Shown piece by piece: positions 8,151 to 15,392 of a stretch of DNA of 34,960 bases. Both the position numbers and the translations under genes were made by a program. Every line of letters begins with the position of its first letter. Position 1 is the first letter of the stretch. The notes beneath the pieces are model-generated. The model searched no databases and was not told the origin of the DNA. It saw only the letters and a program-made list of their open reading frames with translations. This stretch comes from Verrucomicrobiota bacterium (lineage in GTDB: Bacteria > Verrucomicrobiota > Verrucomicrobiia > Limisphaerales > J093): the NCBI GenBank assembly GCA_016871715.1, contig VHCO01000054.1:1-34960 (forward strand), given 5' to 3'.

Positions 8151-8159
8151 GGTCAAAAT

Positions 8160-8714
8160 ATGTTCATGAAGACTATGACCCAACTCGCTGGCTTAGCAGC
8201 CCTTACCACGGTCTCCGTCGCCGGCGCGGCGCTGCACGACATCCCCCTCAAAGACATCGACGGCAAGGCAACCTCCCTCGGCCAGTTCAAGGGTAAGGTC
8301 CTGCTCGTGGTGAACGTGGCCTCCCAGTGTGGTTACACCCGCCAATACAAGCCCCTCGAGGCGCTTTACCGCCAATACAAAGACCGTGGCTTGGTGATCT
8401 TGGGGGTGCCCAGCAACGATTTCGGCGGACAGGAACCGGGGTCGCCAGACGAGATCAAGGCCTTCTGCACCTCGAAGTTCGATGTGACTTTCCCCCTCAT
8501 GGAAAAGGTGAAGGTGAAAACCGGCCCTGACCAGCATCCGCTCTATGCGGCTTTGACCGGCAAGTCCTCAGCTTTCCCAGGCGAGGTCAAGTGGAACTTC
8601 AACAAGTTCCTGGTCGGCCGCGACGGCAAGCTGCTGGCGCGATTCGAGTCCAGGGACGAGCCCGATTCGGCCAAGGTGACCGACGCCATCGAAGCGGCTC
8701 TCGGGGCGAGATAG
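8160..8714 (+). CDS. Glutathione peroxidase family protein, exported
   Basis: A 184-residue thiol peroxidase that reduces hydroperoxides. The catalytic tetrad of the family is visible: Cys57 in NVASQCGYT, Gln91 in FGGQEPG, and Trp145/Asn146 in WNFNKFLV. The enzyme uses cysteine rather than selenocysteine. An N-terminal signal peptide (TMTQLAGLAALTTVSVAGAA) suggests a periplasmic location, so the reductant is probably a thioredoxin-like protein rather than glutathione. A second ATG at 8166 is an equally good start. The gene converges on the metallopeptidase gene 56 bases away. Confidence 0.93.
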   Translation: MFMKTMTQLAGLAALTTVSVAGAALHDIPLKDIDGKATSLGQFKGKVLLVVNVASQCGYTRQYKPLEALYRQYKDRGLVILGVPSNDFGGQEPGSPDEIKAFCTSKFDVTFPLMEKVKVKTGPDQHPLYAALTGKSSAFPGEVKWNFNKFLVGRDGKLLARFESRDEPDSAKVTDAIEAALGAR

Positions 8715-8770
8715 ACGAGGCGTGCGGAGGGATGGCTTACGGGTTAAGCAATCAAGCCCTGGGCTAAGAG

Positions 8771-9499
8771 TCAATCGTCACTGCTGAACGAGCGTGAGAC
8801 TAGGACCAACCGTGTCAGCTCGAGCACCGCTGTGACGAGTGCCGCTACGTAGGTCAGGGCCGCGGCGTTCAGCACCCGATGGACAGACCGCTGTTCTTGT
8901 GGCCGAATAAGGTCCAGGCGGAGCAATTGCTGCTTGGCGCGCCGACTGGCGTCGTATTCCACCGGCAAGGTAATGAGCTGGAAGAACGTAACCACGGCAT
9001 AGGCGCCGATGGCGAAGGGTAAGAGTTGGCCGTAGAGGGTGGGACTGATCACTCGGAACATCACCAGCAAGAAGCCCACCACCAAGATGAGGCCCGCCGC
9101 CGTGGTCGCGAAGTTGGTGGCCGGGACCAACATCATGCGCAACTGCAGCGGCGCGTAGGCCGCCTGATGCTGCAGGGCGTGGCCCGCCTCGTGGGCGGCC
9201 ACTCCCAGAGCGGCAACCGAGCGTCCGTGGTAGTTCTCGTGCGATAAGCACAGCGTCCGCCGGTTGGGATCGTAGTGATCGGTCAGGTGACCCGCCACCG
9301 GCACCACTCGCACCCCGCTCAAACCGGCCCGATCCAAAATCTCACGCGCTGCCTCCGCTCCACTCAGGCCGGATTGCACCGGTTCGCGCACGTAGCGCTT
9401 ATAGGTCGAGCTGAGCTTGAGTTGGGCATACAGGCCCACCAACAACCCCGGGATCAGCAGCCAATCGTACGGTCCGAAAAACAGGTATCCAAGCATCAT
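8771..9499 (-). CDS. Membrane zinc metallopeptidase (YugP family)
   Basis: A 242-residue neutral zinc metallopeptidase of the YugP type. The zinc motif HEAGH is at residues 103-107 (GVAAHEAGHALQHQ), preceded by DPNRRTLCLSHENYHGRSVAALGVAAHE, a layout diagnostic for the family. The segment LPVEYDASRRAKQQLL contains the Glu expected as a further ligand. Membrane segments are seen at the N-terminus (about 4-25), at about 125-145, 155-175 and near the C-terminus (210-235). It probably degrades or processes membrane-associated proteins; natural substrates are unknown for the family. It is transcribed toward the peroxidase gene and its upstream region carries the two direct repeats at 9686 and 9768. 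Confidence 0.9.
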   Translation of the reverse strand: MMLGYLFFGPYDWLLIPGLLVGLYAQLKLSSTYKRYVREPVQSGLSGAEAAREILDRAGLSGVRVVPVAGHLTDHYDPNRRTLCLSHENYHGRSVAALGVAAHEAGHALQHQAAYAPLQLRMMLVPATNFATTAAGLILVVGFLLVMFRVISPTLYGQLLPFAIGAYAVVTFFQLITLPVEYDASRRAKQQLLRLDLIRPQEQRSVHRVLNAAALTYVAALVTAVLELTRLVLVSRSFSSDD

Positions 9500-9685
9500 A
9501 ACCGTTATTCACAGCTTTGACCGCCGGCTCACTCCGACGTTCGACGCCGCCCCATCGGGCCGGCTCTGCTGGACCGGCCGCCCGCGGTCAACTCGCCAAC
9601 AAATGCCCCAGGTTCGGCCCGTTGGCAAGTCGACCTGTGCTTGCCCCCCCAGCGGGACAGCCCCAATCGCGACGTTCACGGAGCA

Positions 9686-9716
9686 GTGTCAAGTACTACA
9701 TTGATGTCATATTGAA
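9686..9716 (+). repeat. 31-bp repeat, copy A (TGTCAA-N17-TATTGA)
   Basis: Copy A shares about 26 of 31 positions with copy B at 9768. Within each, the pentamer TGTCA occurs twice at a spacing of 18 bases, and TGTCAA is followed after exactly 17 bases by TATTGA, the geometry of a sigma-70-like promoter. It may be a promoter, a regulator binding site or a dispersed repeat. Confidence 0.6.
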
Positions 9717-9767
9717 CTGAGGCAGGGTCGTTCGGCTGGGACGCTGCTGGGGCCCGCAGACAGAACG

Positions 9768-9798
9768 GTGTCAACTACTACAACTCTGTCATATTGAT
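9768..9798 (+). repeat. 31-bp repeat, copy B (TGTCAA-N17-TATTGA)
   Basis: Second copy, 82 bases after copy A, with the same 17-base gap between TGTCAA and TATTGA and the same doubled TGTCA. A more diverged third copy lies at 15252 upstream of a propeller/cytochrome gene. No plus-strand gene follows copy B here. Confidence 0.6.
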
Positions 9799-9875
9799 AC
9801 AGACCGTGATGTCAACCGTCGCTGGGTACGGGCGCGAAGGCGCGCGGGCAGGGGGGCAGTGAGGCCGTGTGCGGT

Positions 9876-11009
9876 CTAGACTTCGAGTACCTTCTCGAAC
9901 TTGGTGAGGTTGCGTGGGCCGCGCTCGGTGAGGTGGGCCACGTCTTCGAGACGCACTCCGCCGACGCCGGGATAGTACAAGCCGGGTTCGATGGTGACGA
10001 CCTGGCCGGTTCGCAACCGGGCGTTGCTGGCGGCGGCGATGCGCGGCGGTTCGTGGATCTCGAGACCCAGGCCGTGACCGATGCCGTGGAAGAAGCCCTG
10101 CAGGCGGCCGTTATGGCGGCAGGTTCGGTATCCGGCTTTGGCGAACAAGTCGGCCACTGCGGTGTGGACGCGGTGGCCCTTGGCACCGTCGCGGAGCAGT
10201 CCGAAGGCGAGGTCCTGCCCGCGCTGCACAGCGTGGTAAAGCCTGCGGACCGGTTCGCTGGCGCGGCCCTTGACCACGGTGCGAGTGATGTCGCCGAAGT
10301 AGCCGGTTTTCTGCGAGCGGGGGAAGATGTCCAGGACGATGGGTTGGTTGGCGCGGAGCGGGCCGGACCCTGGTTCGTGAGGGTCGCAGGCTTGGGTTCC
10401 ACCGGCCACGATGGTCTGACTGGCCTGACCACCGGCCTGGATGATAGCCACCTCGATAATCGCCCGTAGCCGCTCGGAGGTCAGGGGGGCGCCACGGTGG
10501 ATGAGCCGGGCACCCGGGCCGACCTTGGCAGTGCGCAGCGCTTGGATACCCTCCGCCATGCCGACTTCGGCCATCATCAACGCGGCGCTGATCTTCTTCA
10601 CTTCGTCGGCGGTTTTGAACTCTCGCTGAGGCAGAAAGAGTTCTCCGCGTCGGACCTTGACGCGCACCTTCAGGCGCCGGAGTTCGCGCGCGAGGCCGAG
10701 CGGGAAATCGCTTGGGACGAGGAACTTGGCAATAGCATGTTCACGGCAGAGGAGGCGGATGACGGCAGCCAACCCCGGGTTGGGGTGTTGTTCGTGAGCC
10801 AGTCGGCGCTGGTATCGCGTCAGAGGCAGGACGCGGCAGTGCGTGGCTACGCGCCGGCCGCGCGCGAGTTCCGAATCGTTCAGGACGATATGGTGCCGTC
10901 CCCGGTGCCGGAAATAGATGAACGGGTCGGGGATAAAGAGGCCCACGGCATAGAGCATGTCAGCGCTGGAACGACTGTTGGCTACGAGCAGAAGGTCGTC
11001 GTCGCGCAT
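9876..11009 (-). CDS. M24 family metallopeptidase (Xaa-Pro aminopeptidase-like)
   Basis: A 377-residue creatinase/prolidase-fold protein. The C-terminal pita-bread domain has all five expected metal ligands: Asp in VLDIFPRS, Asp in GDITRTVV, His in FHGIGHGLGLEIHE, Glu in TIEPGLYY and Glu in VRLEDVAHL. This supports an active dinuclear enzyme that cleaves the N-terminal residue before proline, or dipeptides with C-terminal proline. The N-terminal creatinase-like domain is about 130 residues. ATG at 11009 (MRDDDLLLV) was chosen because homology begins there; an in-frame extension to 11513 would overlap the gene upstream. No signal peptide, so cytoplasmic. It lies 176 bases downstream of the large secreted-protein gene on the same strand. 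Confidence 0.9.
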   Translation of the reverse strand: MRDDDLLLVANSRSSADMLYAVGLFIPDPFIYFRHRGRHHIVLNDSELARGRRVATHCRVLPLTRYQRRLAHEQHPNPGLAAVIRLLCREHAIAKFLVPSDFPLGLARELRRLKVRVKVRRGELFLPQREFKTADEVKKISAALMMAEVGMAEGIQALRTAKVGPGARLIHRGAPLTSERLRAIIEVAIIQAGGQASQTIVAGGTQACDPHEPGSGPLRANQPIVLDIFPRSQKTGYFGDITRTVVKGRASEPVRRLYHAVQRGQDLAFGLLRDGAKGHRVHTAVADLFAKAGYRTCRHNGRLQGFFHGIGHGLGLEIHEPPRIAAASNARLRTGQVVTIEPGLYYPGVGGVRLEDVAHLTERGPRNLTKFEKVLEV

Positions 11010-11103
11010 GATCGCTAAGCGTGGTGGGGGGGATGGGATACGGCTTTGGGCGGGCGGAGCGAGCCATGCGACAGCTCCGAGCAAACCGCCCGACCCCATA
11101 CCC

Positions 11104-11171
11104 GGCCAGCGAGGGCGAGCGGGGCGGCCTGGTGTTCCAGGCGCGAACCCCGCCCGCACTCCTCGCCGGCC
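11104..11171 (-). terminator. Extended hairpin after the large secreted-protein gene, possible terminator
   Basis: An inverted repeat, 11104-11114 with 11161-11171 (one mismatch), encloses further GC-rich complementary segments and a perfect inner hairpin CCTGG (11128-11132)/CCAGG (11137-11141) with loop TGTT. It lies just past the stop codon at 11186 on the minus strand. There is no T-run, so it could be a transcript-stabilising structure instead of a terminator. Confidence 0.35.
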
Positions 11172-11185
11172 CGGTGCGGTTGGGC

Positions 11186-14100
11186 TTAAGGCCCTACGGG
11201 TTGTTGGTCGAACTTCAGGACGAGTCTCTGGTTCTCGATCTTGACGCTGGTGATGACGATCTTGACGCCGACCACCATGGGCCAGCGGATCCGGTAGAAG
11301 CGGTTCCCGGTAGGAACGGGCACGCTCATCGTGCTGCTGGCGACGTCCACCGTGGCGGTCGCGTCGACCGTGTAGGGGCCGTTGACCGCGGTGGCCGCTT
11401 CGAGTTGGGCATCCGGTAGTGGCGGAGCGTCTTGATAGGCCTTGATGGACTGGGCTACCCGCGGGTCGTTGATGAGCGTGCGATCGCCGGTGGCGATGTT
11501 CACCGAGAACCACTCGGCGTAGGCGTTGCCGCCCCGCTCGTACCAGATCATGCGGAAGGGGTAGAGCCCGGGCTCGCGCACGACGAAGTCGAAGAGCATG
11601 CTGGCTTCTGGGGGGACCCCGCCGTTGTAGAAGCCGATCACCGGGTCTTTGTCGCTAGGCGTCTTGCCCGAGGAGACCTTGTAGCCGTCGTCACTGCGAA
11701 CGCCGAAGCGGTAGACGCCAGCCGCCAGGTCAAGCCAGGTCCGGACCTCGACGGCAAAGTCGTCCGTGCCGTTGAGCCAGTCGACTAATCCGGGGACGAG
11801 CCGGTCCGGGGTGAAGTAGCCCGTGGAATCGCCTTCGACCTGGGACATGTTGATGACCTGTTCGACCACGTTGGTCTCGATCTCCTTCGGGATGGTCGAG
11901 TTGGCCGCCAGTTGGGACTCCGCACGGGCGAGGTCGTTGGCAAGCCCGGGTGTGCCCGCAGGTGCCTGAACCATGCGCACCTTCAATCCGCGGTCGATTC
12001 CCGGGGTGGGCCGGCGATTGGCCGGATCCAGCGCGGTGTAATTGATGACGAAGCTCCAGTCGGCGCTGATCTCGACATTGGCATTATCGCGGAAGGCGAT
12101 GCGGGCCGAGTTATTGGCTCCGGGGGCCGGCAAGGGGGAGATGTTGTAGGTGACCACGGCGCCGGAGGCTTGCGGGGTCACCGTGGGGGTGACCGCCTGG
12201 CCGTTGAGCGTCAGTTGGATCGAGCCCACGTCGACGGTGGTTTGGCGATTCTGTATCTCGACTCGGATCTGCGGCGTCACGGTGGTCACGGTCGCGCCAG
12301 GCGTAGGAGCCAGCGAGGCGACCGTTGCGCGCTGCACGCCCGGATCGGTCGTCGGAATGAAGATCAGGTAGTTCTGGTAACGGCCGCCGTCGGTGGCGTT
12401 GGCGGTGATCTGACGCAAGCGCAGGGTGGTGACCCCCGAAAGGTTGAGCACCACCTTGTTCAGGCCTGTGCCGTCGGTGAGCGCAAAGTTGCGGTACTGG
12501 AACCCGGTCTTCTCGCCGAGGAACGAGCCCAGGACACTCGCCGCGGCGTTGGGTTGGGTGCGGTCACCCGTCACCCGTTCGAGCACGCTTTCGCCCGAGG
12601 CCATGTTGACCACGGATTGGCGCAGGTAGACCTCGTAGAAGCCGGTCGGGAAGTTGCGTGTGTAGTTGAGCCATTCGCCGGCCGCGATATCGCCCACGTC
12701 GTAGTCGTAGACGTCCAGCGCCGCCCCGCCCGCTGCCGCAAACTTGGCGCGGACAATATCCAGGGAACGCTGCATGCGCACATGGTCCTGGGTACGGTAC
12801 ATCGAAAGCGTGCCGTGAGGGGCGGGCCGGCTATCGTAGTAGTCGGTGCCCAACACACCGTATTGTTGGCTATAGCTGTCCCAGCCAAAACCGCCCTCCG
12901 GGATCGGCACAGGGTTATTGATGAAGCTGCCCGCCTCGAAGTTGTAGTCTTCGACCTCGATCGCCAGATTACCGGTGGCGAAGGTGTCGAAGTACAGGTT
13001 GCGGGAGGTAGACAACCCCTCGGAGTCCTCGGCTGTGAGCACGGCCACGTAGTTCACATTGGCGACCAAGCCGCCGATACTGGCGGTCTTGGTGTTGCCG
13101 GTGCCGGTGACCGTCAGGCCATTGGCCGTGGTGAACTTCTGGCCATTGAGCGTGATGGACAGTTTGTCATTCGGCAGGTCCTTGTCGTCGGTGGCCTTGA
13201 AGGAGACCTGGCTGGATGCGGCCAAGAAGTTCGCGAATTCGGCCGGTTTAAGCTCCGAGAGCACGGGGGCGACGTTGGCCGCCAGGGGCGGAGCCGACAC
13301 AATGGCGTTGTCGTAGTAGACCTTGTAGGGGTTCTCGGGCGCGCCGGCGTCGTAATCCGCATAGCAGTACAGGGTGAAGTAGCCCGAGGTAATGAACGGC
13401 GCGGGGGGATCGTCTATGCCATCGGTCAGGACGTCGGCGGCGGGCGTGTCGACGACGGTCTTTTCCCAGAGCACGGCGTTGGCGTTTTCTTTGTCTAAGG
13501 CCTTGCCGGCAATGGTGACGCTGCCACTGCGCACGGTCATGGTCAGGATGAGCGTGATCAGGTTCTGTTTCAGGTCCGCCTCGGGGCCGTCATCGGCGAT
13601 GAAGTACTTATTGATCCCCTTGGTGATGAGGATGTCGGTCGTCGACTTGGCGAGGCCGTACCCGGCCAGGGTGCCTGGCCCGCCGCCTCCGGTCGTGGGG
13701 ATGAAGGCCAACACGGCAAAGGAGTCCTTGGCGCCGCCCTCCTCGACGTCGACCTGGAACTCGATGCGGTCGCCCTCTTTGAGTTCGAAGACCCGCGAGG
13801 TCTTTTGGCTGGCGCTGAAAATGGCTCGGCCGGCGGGTGGCAGCGCAAAGCGGAATTGGCCGTTTTGTTCGGTTGGCAGGCCGAAGCCCGGCACGAACGT
13901 GAAATCGGTCCAGTCGGTCTTAGTGTTGTCGTTGAAGTCGTCGAGGATGGTGGTGTCGAGCACGAAGACCTCGGCGTTGTCGTAGTAGACCTTGTAGGGA
14001 TTCTCAGGGGCGCCGGCATCGTAATCCGCGTAGCAATACAGGGTGAAGTATCCGGCGGTGATGAACGGCGCGGCCGGATCATCGGTGCCGTCGGTCAGCA

Positions 14101-14707
14101 CATCGGCGGCGGGGGTGTCGACCACGGTCTTGGTCCAGAGCACGGCGTCGTTATTGGCTTTGTCCAGGACCTGACCGGTGATCGTGACGTTACCCCCCTT
14201 CACCGACATCTTGAGCACCAGCGAGATATTGTCCTGCTTGAGTTCGGCTTCCGGGCCGTCATCGGCTACGAAGTACTTGTTAATGCCCTTGGTGATCAGG
14301 ACGTCGGTCGTGGACTTGGCTAGGCCGTAGCCGGCCAGCGTGCCGGGCCCGCCCCCGCCGGTGGTGGGGATGAACGCCAGCACGGCGAACGAGTCCTTGG
14401 CGCCGCCTTCGATCACGTCGACGCGGAACTCGATAGTCCGGCCCTCCTGGAGGGTAAACACCTCCGAGACTTTTTGGCTGGCGCTGAAGATGGCTCGGCC
14501 GGCGGGCGGCAGCGCGAAGCGGAACTGGCCGTTCTGTTCGGTCGGCAGGCCAAAGCCTGGCACGAAGGTGAAATCGGTCCAGTCGGTCTTGGTGTTGTCG
14601 TTGAAATTGTCCAGCACCCGTCCAGCGGCGGGCAGGGTGCCGGCCGAGACCAGGGCCAGCCCAACGGCGGCTCGGGCCAAGCTTATCAACAGGGTCTGAC
14701 TCTTCAT
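11186..14707 (-). CDS. Large secreted protein: tandem duplicated module, CBM6-like and PA14-like domains
   Basis: A 1173-residue exported protein. ATG 14707 begins a signal peptide (TLLISLARAAVGLALVSAGTLPAAG, about residues 5-29). Residues 32-254 and 255-470 are two nearly identical copies of a beta-rich module (each starting with FNDNTKTDWTDFTF and ending VYYDNA). A short Ig-like segment follows (about 480-580, beginning LSELKPAEF). A CBM6-like domain (about 585-800) has the EVEDYNFEAG start and GEWLNYTRNF motif. Another Ig-like part is followed by a PA14-like module (about 910-1100) with GVRSDDGYKVS and GLYPFRMIWYERGG. The C-terminus holds an FYRIR motif. The modules bind carbohydrate in other proteins, so a cell-surface or polysaccharide-binding role is likely. 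No catalytic domain is seen. Confidence 0.85.
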   Translation of the reverse strand: MKSQTLLISLARAAVGLALVSAGTLPAAGRVLDNFNDNTKTDWTDFTFVPGFGLPTEQNGQFRFALPPAGRAIFSASQKVSEVFTLQEGRTIEFRVDVIEGGAKDSFAVLAFIPTTGGGGPGTLAGYGLAKSTTDVLITKGINKYFVADDGPEAELKQDNISLVLKMSVKGGNVTITGQVLDKANNDAVLWTKTVVDTPAADVLTDGTDDPAAPFITAGYFTLYCYADYDAGAPENPYKVYYDNAEVFVLDTTILDDFNDNTKTDWTDFTFVPGFGLPTEQNGQFRFALPPAGRAIFSASQKTSRVFELKEGDRIEFQVDVEEGGAKDSFAVLAFIPTTGGGGPGTLAGYGLAKSTTDILITKGINKYFIADDGPEADLKQNLITLILTMTVRSGSVTIAGKALDKENANAVLWEKTVVDTPAADVLTDGIDDPPAPFITSGYFTLYCYADYDAGAPENPYKVYYDNAIVSAPPLAANVAPVLSELKPAEFANFLAASSQVSFKATDDKDLPNDKLSITLNGQKFTTANGLTVTGTGNTKTASIGGLVANVNYVAVLTAEDSEGLSTSRNLYFDTFATGNLAIEVEDYNFEAGSFINNPVPIPEGGFGWDSYSQQYGVLGTDYYDSRPAPHGTLSMYRTQDHVRMQRSLDIVRAKFAAAGGAALDVYDYDVGDIAAGEWLNYTRNFPTGFYEVYLRQSVVNMASGESVLERVTGDRTQPNAAASVLGSFLGEKTGFQYRNFALTDGTGLNKVVLNLSGVTTLRLRQITANATDGGRYQNYLIFIPTTDPGVQRATVASLAPTPGATVTTVTPQIRVEIQNRQTTVDVGSIQLTLNGQAVTPTVTPQASGAVVTYNISPLPAPGANNSARIAFRDNANVEISADWSFVINYTALDPANRRPTPGIDRGLKVRMVQAPAGTPGLANDLARAESQLAANSTIPKEIETNVVEQVINMSQVEGDSTGYFTPDRLVPGLVDWLNGTDDFAVEVRTWLDLAAGVYRFGVRSDDGYKVSSGKTPSDKDPVIGFYNGGVPPEASMLFDFVVREPGLYPFRMIWYERGGNAYAEWFSVNIATGDRTLINDPRVAQSIKAYQDAPPLPDAQLEAATAVNGPYTVDATATVDVASSTMSVPVPTGNRFYRIRWPMVVGVKIVITSVKIENQRLVLKFDQQPVGP
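13298..14614 (-). repeat. 669-bp tandem duplication inside the secreted-protein gene
   Basis: Two adjacent copies with a period of 669 bases (about 14614-13946 and 13945-13298) encode the two N-terminal modules. DNA identity is high over long runs, including near-identical blocks at both ends, while some internal segments have diverged with conservative amino-acid changes. This points to a fairly recent in-frame duplication. Confidence 0.85.
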
Positions 14708-14848
14708 AGGGAAGTGCGGAGTTGGGGTTGGGTTCGCTGAAGCGGTTGGGTCAGTGTCCGGCCTATCACGCCTCGACCTGGGCAGCCTGTCCATGCCGAC
14801 TTCACGGTTATGCTTCGTTTATGTTTCGCGTTGGGGACGCGTGGCGCA

Positions 14849-14876
14849 CTCTTACCGCCCGCCCTTGACCCGTCAA
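14849..14876 (-). promoter_or_regulatory. Candidate promoter of the large secreted-protein gene
   Basis: On the minus strand TTGACG (14876-14871) is followed after 16 bases by TAAGAG (14854-14849). It lies about 140 bases upstream of the ATG at 14707, giving a long leader. The -35 is part of a TTGAC-N2-GTCAA palindrome (14865-14876) that could be an operator. Support is motif match only. Confidence 0.4.
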
Positions 14877-15251
14877 CGAAAAACCAAACCGACCCGAAAC
14901 CCCAAACTGCTGGCGCTTGCCGCGTCGAGCCGAGCGCTGCCCGGGCCGGAGCCGGCACCCCGGTTCGGAGCCGGTTCCGGGTAGCCAAATCAGGACGCGG
15001 AGTTCCGCCGCGGCAGCGGCGCAGGCCAGACACCCAACCCCAATCCTGAGCGAGGAGGCGGAGCGCGGACGGTCACGTCCGCCCAGCGGGTGGGACGACC
15101 CGCGCCCCGCAAGGGACCTGCCGGGTTTCACCCGCGATGGCAGGCCTCAAGGACCTCGCCAAGGACTCGCGTACCCCAACTGCAACCGCGGTTTGAGAGT
15201 TCGCTTCAAGGGAGAGGTCACCCTGATAACTCGCGTGGCCTGAGGCCGATG

Positions 15252-15282
15252 GTGTCAACTACTAAAACAATGGCACGTAATT
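15252..15282 (+). repeat. Diverged third copy (C) of the TGTCAA repeat
   Basis: About 22 of 31 positions match copy B at 9768, including an identical first 13 bases (GTGTCAACTACTA). The second TGTCA is changed to TGGCA but keeps the 18-base spacing. It lies 111 bases upstream of the chosen start of the propeller/cytochrome gene, where it could act as promoter or operator. Confidence 0.45.
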
Positions 15283-15392
15283 TACACGCCCCCTTGGTCC
15301 CTGTACGGATCGTGACACGAAGGCCGGCCACGGGGATTCGGACGGGACCGAGCCGCTTTCCCTGGTGGCTCGACCATGCTAGGGTCGGCGGC

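Larger units (their letters stand above)
9500..9875. other. 376-bp intergenic region with two promoter-like direct repeats
   Basis: Between the M24 gene (ending at 9876) and the metallopeptidase start (9499), both on the minus strand, there is no coding frame I can support. It holds two copies of a 31-bp repeat (9686-9716 and 9768-9798), AT-rich against the GC-rich surroundings. The rest shows no hairpin terminator or RNA gene I can recognise. Confidence 0.6.
14708..15392. other. 685-bp divergent intergenic region
   Basis: This space separates two divergent genes for exported proteins. It holds a likely minus-strand promoter (14849-14876), GC-rich imperfect palindromes around 14930-14990, a diverged third copy of the TGTCAA repeat (15252), and a TAGGGT -10-like element at 15380. 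An open frame runs from 15090 into the downstream gene, but its first 100 codons lack any signal or family resemblance. Confidence 0.5.

Noticed and set aside
9686-9716. BlaI/CopY-type operator (TACTACA...TGTAGTA)
   Set aside because: The half-site TACTACA is present but the inverted partner TGTAGTA is missing in both copies, and no BlaI-type regulator gene is in the window.
11912-13498. 528-codon plus-strand open frame
   Set aside because: Antisense shadow of the CBM6/PA14-like secreted-protein gene; composition is Gly/Val/Asp-rich without family resemblance.
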